From: Treponema sp. UBA792
Lineage (GTDB): Bacteria; Spirochaetota; Spirochaetia; Treponematales; Treponemataceae
DNA length: 27,887 bases
Reading direction: 5' to 3'
Assembly: GCA_002296965.1 (NCBI GenBank)
Contig: DBIW01000002.1
Coordinates: forward strand, 1-27,887
Shown here: in pieces, positions 8,324-14,770 of the stretch
Layout of the letters: every line of letters starts with the position of its first letter
How positions within the stretch are numbered: position 1 is the stretch's first letter
Position numbers and translations under genes: made by a program
Notes under the pieces: model-generated
Databases searched by the model: none
Told to the model about the DNA's origin: nothing
Seen by the model: only the letters and a program-made list of their open reading frames with translations

Positions 8324-8352
8324 TTGAAATAAAGGGTAAACATAATTATATT
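8324..8352 (+). promoter_or_regulatory. Promoter of the rqcH-like gene, predicted leaderless
   Basis: TTGAAA at 8324-8329, a 17-nt spacer, TATATT at 8347-8352, then 8 nt to the ATG at 8361. There is no Shine-Dalgarno, so the mRNA is expected to begin at or 1-2 nt before the start codon. Confidence 0.6.
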
Positions 8353-8360
8353 CATCTGTA

Positions 8361-9800
8361 ATGTCTCTTAACTGCAACGAAATAAATGTCATCCTGTCGG
8401 AGCTTGATCTTGCCGGTTCGTTCATTCAGGATATTGTCCAGCCCGGATATGATTCCGTGGCCTTCTGTACATATAAAAATTCATGCGCAAGGACGGTTCT
8501 TGTCTGCACGGCGCAGAACGCCTGCCGGATAAATTCCGTTGCCAGGAAAATTCCACGGAATGACAAGCCGCTCCGGTTTATGGAATTCCTGCGCTCACGT
8601 GTGCGCGGCGCAAGAATAGACTCCTGTTCCCAGATAGGACTTGAGCGTGTGGTCAGGATGGAGCTTTCCCATGCCGGTGAGAAATTCACAATGTACATAA
8701 GGCTCTGGAACAATGCGGCCAACATCATTCTGTGTGACGCCGACGGAATTATCCTTGACTCGCTTTACCGGCGTCCCGCAAAGAATGAGATGACCGGACG
8801 GGTTTTTGTTCCGCCTGTTCCGCGGGATTCCGACGGAGATCCGGCTGACCGTTGGCCGGTCCGGACTTTTGATGAAATTCAGGTTTCCGCGGAAGAGGAA
8901 CTCCCGTTCAACAGGCGCGTTGATCTGTGGTACAGCGAGTATTCGTCCTCGCTTTCGAGGGAGGCGCTTCTTGTCCGTGCGGAGAAATGGTATTCCTCCG
9001 CCAGAACCAGGATGGAGGCTGCGCTGCGCAATCTGGAGCGCAAGCTGGATTCGTTCCGTGATGCGGAAAAATACAGACATCAGGGAGATCTTATCCTGTC
9101 ATACGGACATCTTATTGACGGGAATTCGAATTTCATAGAATGCTGCGACTACGACACCGGAAAAACGGTCAGCATAGCGGTGGATCCGTCTCTCAGCGCG
9201 CACGAGAATGCCGCCCTCTGCTACAGGAACTACAAGAAGGCGGTGTCCGGAGCCGGCCAGCTTGAGCATGACATAGAGAACGCAAGGCGCCAGATTGCAA
9301 GGCTGGAGCAGATGTATGCGGCGATTCTCCGTGAGCCGAATCCTGTCAGGATTGAGCAGATGCTTCGCCGCGACTCAGCGCCGAAACAGCAGCAGAAGAA
9401 AAACCGCCCCGGCCTGGACTACAACGTGGACGGATGGTGTATCCTTGTCGGACGCGACGCAGAGGAGAACGACGGCCTGCTGCGCCATCATGTAAGGGGC
9501 GAGGATCTGTGGCTTCATGTCAGGGATTATCCCGGCGGATATGTGTTCATAAAAAGCCGGAAGGGAAAGACGGTTCCTCTTGACATCCTTCTTGATGCGG
9601 CCAATCTTGCGGTCTATTATTCAAAGGCGCGCAATGCCGGCAGAACCGATCTTTACTACACTCCCGTGAAATATCTGAGGAGGGCGAAAAACGGTCCCAA
9701 GGGGCTTGTCCTCCCGACAAACGAGAAGAATCTGTGCATAACTCCGGACAGAAAGCGGCTGGAACGGCTTGATTCTATACATGAGGAGGCCGGACTGTGA
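8361..9800 (+). CDS. rqcH: NFACT (RqcH/FbpA) family ribosome quality-control protein, short spirochaete form
   Basis: RqcH-type proteins bind stalled 50S subunits carrying peptidyl-tRNA and recruit tRNA-Ala to add C-terminal Ala tails that mark the peptide for degradation. Three parts are visible: an NFACT-N-like region (about 1-190), a charged coiled-coil middle (about 205-325, with Glu/Arg/Lys heptads), and an NFACT-R domain (about 352-450). The last contains the hallmark GWCILVGRDAEEND, HHVRGEDLWLHVRDYPGGYV and a late LVLP segment. At 479 residues it is about 90 shorter than Firmicute RqcH. The DR pair used by the family for tRNA recruitment reads E95-R96 here (GLERVVR), and the early conserved Asp region reads NCNEINV. 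The start has no Shine-Dalgarno and follows a -10 box by 8 nt. The downstream gene overlaps by 4 nt (GTGA). Family membership is clear; tailing activity is inference. Confidence 0.85.
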   Translation: MSLNCNEINVILSELDLAGSFIQDIVQPGYDSVAFCTYKNSCARTVLVCTAQNACRINSVARKIPRNDKPLRFMEFLRSRVRGARIDSCSQIGLERVVRMELSHAGEKFTMYIRLWNNAANIILCDADGIILDSLYRRPAKNEMTGRVFVPPVPRDSDGDPADRWPVRTFDEIQVSAEEELPFNRRVDLWYSEYSSSLSREALLVRAEKWYSSARTRMEAALRNLERKLDSFRDAEKYRHQGDLILSYGHLIDGNSNFIECCDYDTGKTVSIAVDPSLSAHENAALCYRNYKKAVSGAGQLEHDIENARRQIARLEQMYAAILREPNPVRIEQMLRRDSAPKQQQKKNRPGLDYNVDGWCILVGRDAEENDGLLRHHVRGEDLWLHVRDYPGGYVFIKSRKGKTVPLDILLDAANLAVYYSKARNAGRTDLYYTPVKYLRRAKNGPKGLVLPTNEKNLCITPDRKRLERLDSIHEEAGL

Positions 9801-10723
9801 CGGAAGAGAGGCGCAGGAAAAAATACGGTGCAAAACCCATGGAAAGATTCTCCTCCGTTCTTCCGTGGTTCGTGCTTCCGTTCGGATGGAGGACATCGGT
9901 TCAGGCGTTGCGTCTTATCTTTACCGTGCTGAGGGATTTTTTCCTTCTTCAGCAGAAGAAGCGGTTCCGTCTTGTCAGAATTCCTCTTATATATGTCGAT
10001 ACGGAGCTGGATGACAAAATTCCGTTCTGCCCCGACAAGATCGGTGTCTACATGGGGTTCATCGGATTTTTCGTGCGGCCGCTTACGATGATGATAAGGC
10101 GGTTCGGCTACAGAAAGGCCGCTCCGTACTGCAATTCGTTCGTCTCGTATATAAGGTCTCTTTATGTGAACGCCTCGTCCGTCTACCGCTTCTGCATGAC
10201 GACGACTCACCGTCCCGATTACAGGGAGAGCGCCGCTTTCCGGACAATCCACCGTGCCGATCCTCATTATCTTTGTGTACCGAGCCTTCATGTGTCCATA
10301 GCCGCCGGGACCTACGCCTGGATGCGGAATTTCTTGAATTCCGGACTTTTTCCGGAGGAGGAGAGGCGGCTGCGTCTTGACGAGATTCTTGATTCCGCGC
10401 TTGCGATAACCGAGAGCGTGCTTTTTGTAAAGCAGCACAGCGTGAACTGCATTCCCGTCGCCCTTTATATGATAACATCCACGTCGGAGAAGGAATTTTT
10501 CACCGCGGAGGATGCCGTGATGTTCATGTCCAGGCTGTTCAGAAATTCTCCTGAAATTCCGCCCGGTGTCAGGGAAGAGATCACCGAATATTTTATATTC
10601 ATGTACGAGCGGACGTTCCTGGAGAATGTGTACTCCGACAGCTGGCAGGACTGTATCAGGCACTGGCTCCTGGATTTTGCGGAGGCGACAGGACAGCGGA
10701 TTGACTGCGGCGGCCGGACTTGA
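9797..10723 (+). CDS. Diverged PAP2/Aur1-like protein with altered catalytic motif
   Basis: The pattern resembles the PAP2/inositolphosphotransferase (Aur1-like) superfamily: IPFCP followed by an aromatic-rich stretch (75-94), THRPDY (138-142), CVPSLHVSIA (160-169), and VLFVKQHSVNC (208-218). In the family the last motif is KQHxxxD, where His and Asp form part of the catalytic site with the PSLH histidine. Here both histidines remain but the Asp position is Cys218 (Asn217 precedes it). Hydrophobic segments are shorter and more broken than in normal six-helix PAP2 enzymes. About 80 residues after the motif form an acidic, helical C-terminal extension. The GTG start overlaps the rqcH-like stop and has GAGGAGG 7 bases upstream, so the two are translationally coupled. 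It could be a lipid phosphatase/transferase of changed mechanism or a non-catalytic lipid-head-group binder. Confidence 0.6.
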   Translation: MTEERRRKKYGAKPMERFSSVLPWFVLPFGWRTSVQALRLIFTVLRDFFLLQQKKRFRLVRIPLIYVDTELDDKIPFCPDKIGVYMGFIGFFVRPLTMMIRRFGYRKAAPYCNSFVSYIRSLYVNASSVYRFCMTTTHRPDYRESAAFRTIHRADPHYLCVPSLHVSIAAGTYAWMRNFLNSGLFPEEERRLRLDEILDSALAITESVLFVKQHSVNCIPVALYMITSTSEKEFFTAEDAVMFMSRLFRNSPEIPPGVREEITEYFIFMYERTFLENVYSDSWQDCIRHWLLDFAEATGQRIDCGGRT

Positions 10724-10781
10724 TTCGTGAGTCGGGGGCATCCGCATATCCTCAAAATAGCAAAAAAGGACGCTTTTTTTC

Positions 10782-10810
10782 TTGACATAATCATCAACTA
10801 GAAATAAGAT
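10782..10810 (+). promoter_or_regulatory. Promoter of ptsN, predicted leaderless
   Basis: A perfect TTGACA at 10782-10787, a 17-nt spacer and TAAGAT at 10805-10810 lie 7 nt before the ATG at 10818. The in-frame GTG at 10812 would fall upstream of the expected transcription start, so the ATG is preferred. There is no Shine-Dalgarno. Confidence 0.7.
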
Positions 10811-10817
10811 TGTGTTC

Positions 10818-11264
10818 ATGGACTTGAGAACAGTATTAACGACAGACACGGTGAACCTTCATCTTAAAGGTACGACAAAAGAAGAAATTGTAGACGAAAT
10901 GCTCGACATACTCTATAAAGCAGGAAAAGTAACAGATAAGAATGCGGCCCGCGAATGTGTGTTGGACCGCGAGCGCAAGATGTCCACCGGAATGAAACAT
11001 GGAATCGCCATACCTCACGGAAAGACGGATACGGTTACGGATCTTGTCGCTTGCATTGGAATTTCGGATAATCCGGTGGATTTTGACTCATTGGATCAGG
11101 AGCCGTGCAGGATATTTATAATGACTTTGTCTCCGGTGAATAAAACCGGTCCGCATCTTCAGTTTCTGGCCGAGGTAAGCCTTCTGTTCAAGAGTCCGGA
11201 GAAGCGTCAGGAGATACTGAATACGCAGGACAAGGCTGAAGTCATAAGAATTCTTACGGAATAG
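10818..11264 (+). CDS. ptsN: PTS EIIA domain protein of the PtsN / fructose-IIA type
   Basis: This is a stand-alone EIIA of about 149 residues. EIIA-Ntr proteins take a phosphate from the PTS relay (EI/HPr or EI-Ntr/NPr) and usually regulate potassium, nitrogen or envelope functions rather than carry sugar. The phosphorylatable His lies in the conserved segment HGIAIPHGKTD, preceded by the typical DRERKMSTGM helix. The N-terminal strand VNLHLKGTTKEEIVDEM is standard for the family. It has no EIIB/EIIC neighbours, which favours a regulatory role, but a transport role with distant partners cannot be excluded. It is transcribed alone: a strong promoter whose -10 ends 7 nt before the ATG, and a clear terminator 41 nt after its stop. 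Confidence 0.88.
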   Translation: MDLRTVLTTDTVNLHLKGTTKEEIVDEMLDILYKAGKVTDKNAARECVLDRERKMSTGMKHGIAIPHGKTDTVTDLVACIGISDNPVDFDSLDQEPCRIFIMTLSPVNKTGPHLQFLAEVSLLFKSPEKRQEILNTQDKAEVIRILTE

Positions 11265-11305
11265 CGTTGATGGTATGCGGTCTGTGTCCGCACGTTGAAT
11301 TTTGG

Positions 11306-11338
11306 ACCTCCGCCGGTTTTTGCGCGGAGGTTTTTTTG
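11306..11338 (+). terminator. Intrinsic terminator after ptsN
   Basis: ACCTCCGC (11306-11313) pairs with GCGGAGGT (11324-11331) around a 10-nt loop and runs straight into a T tract (11331-11337). It explains why a longer reading of the next gene, starting at 11295, is unlikely: that start lies before the terminator. Confidence 0.88.
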
Positions 11339-11354
11339 TTTTATGGGGGCAGTT

Positions 11355-11858
11355 ATGAAGGTGAATGCTGTTTTCAGGGCGGAGAACGGCGGACTCGTGA
11401 GGGTTTCGGACGGAAAAGACATTCAGCTCGGTGATATAAGGACGGTCAGCGCGGAAAGCCTGCCTGAGCTGACGTTCTCCGATTTTATTGTAAGGCTTGA
11501 AATTCCGCTTTCTTCCGTGGAGCTTGACGGCGGCCTTTATAACGAGGAGTTTCTTGCCGGACTGAGGGATTTTCTTAAAAAACTGGAGTCGCGCGGTCAG
11601 TTCGCGGTTCTCGCGCCTGTGGACAATGCCTGCGGAGGCGATGCCGGTAGAATTACGGAATTATGCAGCCACACCGCACGTAGGGTTAAGGACTGCCTGT
11701 CTGTCGTCGGTGTCGAGATTCCCCGCGGGGTCATCGCGGCTGGAGACGTCTCCGCTTTTGCTGACGAGATTTCAAGAAAGCATCAGCATTATGTTTATTT
11801 TTCCGGGAGCGCGGATATGGGAATGATACCGGAGAATTTTCCGTTAGTCCGTTACTGA
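11355..11858 (+). CDS. Small hypothetical protein (167 aa)
   Basis: I do not recognise this protein. It begins MKVNAVFRAENGG, has no signal peptide or membrane segment, and alternates predicted strands (FIVRLEIPL, QFAVLAPV, CLSVVGVEI, HYVYFSG) with helices, suggesting an alpha/beta fold. The ATG at 11355 is chosen because GGGGGC lies just upstream and earlier starts fall in or next to the ptsN terminator; ATG at 11343 (four residues longer) is possible. Codon use matches the neighbours. A long stem-loop follows its stop. Transcription could come from read-through past the ptsN terminator or from a promoter I could not pick out. Confidence 0.65.
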   Translation: MKVNAVFRAENGGLVRVSDGKDIQLGDIRTVSAESLPELTFSDFIVRLEIPLSSVELDGGLYNEEFLAGLRDFLKKLESRGQFAVLAPVDNACGGDAGRITELCSHTARRVKDCLSVVGVEIPRGVIAAGDVSAFADEISRKHQHYVYFSGSADMGMIPENFPLVRY

Positions 11859-11870
11859 ATGTGAGTGTTT

Positions 11871-11912
11871 GCGAAAAACCGCAATGTTTTCGTAAAAATG
11901 CGTGTTTTTCGT
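11871..11912. repeat. Long intergenic stem-loop
   Basis: GCGAAAAAC (11871-11879) pairs with GTTTTTCGT (11904-11912), continued inside by CGCA/TGCG and TTTT/AAAA around a CGT tip, with small bulges. No clean U-run follows, so it may be a weak terminator or an mRNA 3'-end structure for the gene ending at 11858. The rest of 11859-12008 shows only a weak promoter candidate, TTGAAA (11943-11948), 17 nt, CATCAT (11966-11971), ahead of the transglycosylase gene. Confidence 0.5.
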
Positions 11913-12008
11913 TGTAATTCGTGAAATTTCTTTTGAATTCTGTTGAAAGTTTTTCGCCTTTGTGACATCATCTGTGTATCGATTGCGGATGGGGTGTGGA
12001 GCGATAAG

Positions 12009-12803
12009 ATGGAATTCAAGTCCGGTTCATCAGATTTTGGACATTCGTGTTTTTTCCTTGTTTTGACTCTTGTTTTTGCCGCGGCTGTCGCCGTTTGTGT
12101 TTATTTTCTGCTTCCGGCCGGCGGTGACGTTTCTGCCGGGCCTGCGGTTGTGACGGCCGATATTCCCCAGGAGCCTGTTCCGGAAGAGGAGGAGACTCCG
12201 TATTTCTATAATTATTTTTCTGATATTTCCTTTGATTTGGCGGATGCCTCGGATTTTGACAGGGGGCTTTCGCTCTACAGGGAGCCTGAGTCAAGGGCGG
12301 CTGTCGAGTGGTTCTATACTCAGGTTACAGGAAACCGGGAGGTCGCAGGGGCGGTGCTCGCGGAGGCCGAAAAAAATGACATTCCGCTGAGTCTCGCTTT
12401 CTCGCTTGCATATATGGAAAGCGGATTCAACGTTAAGGCCGTGAACAGGAATTCAAACAGTACTGTTGACCGCGGCCTGTTTCAGCTGAACAGCAACTCT
12501 TTTCCGGCTCTTACCGAGACGGATTTCTTCGATCCCTATATAAGCGCGAAATATGGTATGTCCCATCTACGTTTCTGTCTGAACAGCGCCGGCAATGAGG
12601 TCTCCGCGCTCGCGATGTACAATGCCGGAACCGGCAGGGTCCGTTCAAACAGGACTCCGCAGTCGACGCTGAATTACGTTGGAAAAATAATGTCATATCA
12701 AGAAATGCTCGACGAGCTTTTTGCGAATGAGGTCGCGTCATATTATGAGCCGCGGCTGTTCTCCGGTGTTTCTGTCGCATATTCACGTGGCTCACGGGAA
12801 TAG
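12009..12803 (+). CDS. Membrane-anchored lytic transglycosylase (SLT domain)
   Basis: SLT-type lytic transglycosylases cleave peptidoglycan glycan strands with formation of 1,6-anhydro-MurNAc. The protein has a short cytoplasmic start, one membrane segment at about residues 14-36, a Pro/Glu-rich linker (about 50-64) and a C-terminal SLT domain (about 110-235). The catalytic Glu is E137 in LAYMESGFN, supported by RGLFQLNS (155-162) and AMYNAGTGR (202-210), both family signatures. The ATG at 12009 is preferred to an in-frame start at 11943 because GGAG precedes it and because the membrane anchor then lies in the usual place. It ends at a good terminator. A periplasmic site is expected. Its specific job (septum, flagellar insertion or turnover) is not shown by the neighbours. 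Confidence 0.88.
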   Translation: MEFKSGSSDFGHSCFFLVLTLVFAAAVAVCVYFLLPAGGDVSAGPAVVTADIPQEPVPEEEETPYFYNYFSDISFDLADASDFDRGLSLYREPESRAAVEWFYTQVTGNREVAGAVLAEAEKNDIPLSLAFSLAYMESGFNVKAVNRNSNSTVDRGLFQLNSNSFPALTETDFFDPYISAKYGMSHLRFCLNSAGNEVSALAMYNAGTGRVRSNRTPQSTLNYVGKIMSYQEMLDELFANEVASYYEPRLFSGVSVAYSRGSRE

Positions 12804-12827
12804 AATCAAATCAGCCTCCTAATTTTT

Positions 12828-12864
12828 GCAGGACCGTTGTCTTTTCCGGTCTTGCTTTTTTTTT
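12828..12864 (+). terminator. Intrinsic terminator after the transglycosylase gene
   Basis: GCAGGACCG (12828-12836) pairs with CGGTCTTGC (12847-12855), nine pairs with one G-U, around a 10-nt loop, followed by nine T residues (12856-12864). It isolates the following rex operon from upstream transcription. Confidence 0.88.
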
Positions 12865-12890
12865 GTCCCGGTGATAGTCTCGCTTTGCGT

Positions 12891-12914
12891 TTACTGTTAA
12901 AAATTTAACAGTAA
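12891..12914. promoter_or_regulatory. Rex operator (perfect inverted repeat)
   Basis: Ten-base arms TTACTGTTAA and TTAACAGTAA flank AAAT, making a perfect palindrome with the core TGTTAA-N4-TTAACA. This is the established Rex recognition pattern (TTGTTAA-N4-TTAACAA in clostridia, with close variants elsewhere). The first gene downstream encodes a Rex homologue, so autoregulation is the natural reading. It is not followed by a T tract, which argues against a terminator. It lies about 100 bases before the rex start. Confidence 0.8.
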
Positions 12915-12980
12915 GGTCCGGAATTTCTCAGTTTTTGCAGAATTTTCCGGACGGCGGCTGTTTCCTGCCGCCCGGAATTA

Positions 12981-13009
12981 TTGACCCTTGGAAAAACGGA
13001 ATTTATAAT
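12981..13009 (+). promoter_or_regulatory. Promoter-like element abutting rex
   Basis: TTGACC at 12981-12986, a 17-nt spacer and a perfect TATAAT at 13004-13009. The annotated ATG follows after a single base, too close for a transcript from this box to include it. Either the box is fortuitous and the real promoter lies nearer the Rex operator, or rex starts at a later codon. Confidence 0.45.
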
Positions 13010-13010
13010 C

Positions 13011-13622
13011 ATGGATGAATCTGAAAGGGAGCTTCCCGCTCCGGTCCGAAAACGGCTGGTGCAGCTTCTGTCCATTCTGGATATGTCGGACGGGGAGATG
13101 ATAACCTCATCTGCCGTGAGCGGGCTGACGGGCTGGAGCTCCGCGCAGATCCGCCATGATTTGTGGCTGGCCGGAATTGGCGGCGGCAAATCGAACGGAT
13201 ATGATGCGGCCGTTCTGCGGAATGTGCTCCGGCGTGCTGTCGGGATCGGGGAGAAGAAACGTCTGTGCTGTGTGGTCGGGCTCGGACGCCTTGGCGCCGC
13301 TCTTCTTGACGGACGCTTTTTTGACGGAGCCGGTTTTTCTCTCGCCGCGGGATTTGACTCCAACGTGAACCGGGTCGAGATTCTGAGGTCGACATTTCCG
13401 CTTTATCCGGCCGCAAGGATTGAGCAGGTCGTTCCTGAGCTTGGCATAAAGTATGCGGTTATTGCGCTTGGGGCTGCGGATGTTCCGGCTTATGTGCGGC
13501 GTCTTGCCGGGTGCGGAATAAAGGGAATAGTGAACATGACTTCCGCCGTTGTCCGCGCGCCTGAAGGCGTCAGAATTGAGAATATTTCATTGGCGAACTC
13601 GCTGATGAATTTATTGATATAA
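13011..13622 (+). CDS. rex: Redox-sensing transcriptional repressor Rex
   Basis: Rex is a dimeric repressor that leaves DNA when NADH rises relative to NAD+. A winged-helix domain (about residues 9-76) contains SSAQIRHDLWLAG and GYDAAVL, matching the family's AAQVRKDLSYFG...GYDV region. A Rossmann domain follows with CCVVGLGRLGAALL (glycine motif 90-95) and D116 after strand 2. The family's C-terminal swap helix region is visible in VRAPEGVRIENISLANSL. At 203 residues it is of normal length. The recognition-helix Lys of many Rex proteins reads His49 here. The start is uncertain: ATG 13011 fits the domain, but no Shine-Dalgarno is present and a TATAAT ends one base upstream. serC follows after 22 nt and serA after that, so rex likely heads a serine-synthesis operon under its own operator. 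Confidence 0.88.
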   Translation: MDESERELPAPVRKRLVQLLSILDMSDGEMITSSAVSGLTGWSSAQIRHDLWLAGIGGGKSNGYDAAVLRNVLRRAVGIGEKKRLCCVVGLGRLGAALLDGRFFDGAGFSLAAGFDSNVNRVEILRSTFPLYPAARIEQVVPELGIKYAVIALGAADVPAYVRRLAGCGIKGIVNMTSAVVRAPEGVRIENISLANSLMNLLI

Positions 13623-13644
13623 AATAAAATTTGTGGGGTAAAAT

Positions 13645-14748
13645 ATGGGCAGAGTGTATAATTTTTCTGCTGGACCTTCATGCCTTCCTGAGGAGGTTCT
13701 TGAGTCCTGTGCGGCCGAGATGCTTGACTACAACGGTACCGGCCAGTCCGTGATGGAGATGAGCCACCGTTCGGCCGCGTACAAGCCGATAATCAGCCAC
13801 TGCGAGACGATGGTGCGCAGGCTGATGTCTGTTCCTGACAATTACAGGGTTCTTTTCCTGCAGGGCGGAGGCTCCACCCAGTTCGCTATGGTTCCGCTTA
13901 ATCTTGGCACGAAATTCCATAGGGCGGCTTATGTGAATACAGGAGTATGGGCGAAGAAAGCCGCGGCCGAGGCGGGGAAATTTATTGATGTCGATGTCGT
14001 CGCCTCTTCAGAGGACAGGGGGTTCTGCTACATTCCTGCGGATGTCAAGATCCGCGGTGATTATGACTATGCGTACATCTGCATGAACAATACGATTATG
14101 GGAACTCATTATGAGTATATACCCGATACCGGAGATATTCCTCTCGTGGCGGATATCTCATCTTGTATTCTTAGCGAGCCGATAGATGTCTCCAGATTCG
14201 GAGTCCTTTTTGCCGGTGCCCAGAAGAATCTGGCTCCTGCCGGCGTTACGCTTGTCATAATCCGGGATGATCTGATTACGGATTCTCCGCTGGACAAGAC
14301 TCCTACGATGCTCACATATAAGACCCATGCGGATGCGGCTTCAATGTACAATACGCCTCCGTGCTATACAATATATGTGATGGACAAGGTTCTCGGATGG
14401 ATAGAGAAAAACGGCGGTGCTGACGGAATGCGCGCGCGCAACAAGGAAAAGGCGGATCTGCTTTATTCCTATCTTGACGCAAGCGGATATTACCATGCCA
14501 CCGCGGAGAAGGGCAGCCGTTCTCTTATGAATGTTCCGTTTCTGACAAATGAGACGGATCCGGAAAAAGCTGATGCCATAAACAAGAAATTCGTGAAGGA
14601 TGCGGCCGAAGCCGGTCTGGTCAATCTTGCGGGGCACAGGCTTGTCGGCGGAATGCGCGCGTCCATTTATAATGCCATGCCGCTTGACGGTGTCAAGGCG
14701 CTTGTCGCCTTTATGGAGAAATTCGCGGCAGAGAATCTTTCCCGCTGA
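13645..14748 (+). CDS. serC: Phosphoserine aminotransferase
   Basis: SerC transfers an amino group from glutamate to 3-phosphohydroxypyruvate, giving phosphoserine; some homologues also act in pyridoxal phosphate synthesis. The 367-residue length and the start NFSAGPSCLP are typical. The PLP-binding Lys is K194 in FAGAQKNLAPAG, the cofactor-ring Asp is D170 (LVADISS), and the phosphate-binding segment LQGGGSTQF is at about 72-80. The ATG has GGGG upstream at good distance. It sits 22 nt after rex and 22 nt before serA, so the three are almost certainly one transcript. No separate promoter is evident in the gap. Phosphoserine phosphatase (serB) is not in the window. Confidence 0.95.
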   Translation: MGRVYNFSAGPSCLPEEVLESCAAEMLDYNGTGQSVMEMSHRSAAYKPIISHCETMVRRLMSVPDNYRVLFLQGGGSTQFAMVPLNLGTKFHRAAYVNTGVWAKKAAAEAGKFIDVDVVASSEDRGFCYIPADVKIRGDYDYAYICMNNTIMGTHYEYIPDTGDIPLVADISSCILSEPIDVSRFGVLFAGAQKNLAPAGVTLVIIRDDLITDSPLDKTPTMLTYKTHADAASMYNTPPCYTIYVMDKVLGWIEKNGGADGMRARNKEKADLLYSYLDASGYYHATAEKGSRSLMNVPFLTNETDPEKADAINKKFVKDAAEAGLVNLAGHRLVGGMRASIYNAMPLDGVKALVAFMEKFAAENLSR

Positions 14749-14770
14749 GATGCCGCATGGAGGTTAATGT

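Noticed and set aside
10761..10780. A6 ... T7 pairing before the ptsN promoter as a terminator for the PAP2-like gene
   Set aside because: The stem would be almost only A-T pairs with a 6-nt loop and is too weak; no GC-rich stem precedes the T run.
9656..10849. A 397-codon open frame on the minus strand across the rqcH-like and PAP2-like genes
   Set aside because: It is the antisense shadow of two well-supported plus-strand genes, is rich in Arg, His and Pro with no family motif, and has no promoter or ribosome binding site.
12891..12914. The perfect palindrome before rex read as an intrinsic terminator
   Set aside because: It is AT-rich with a 4-nt centre and no T tract, and a proper terminator already lies at 12828-12864; the TGTTAA-N4-TTAACA core fits Rex.
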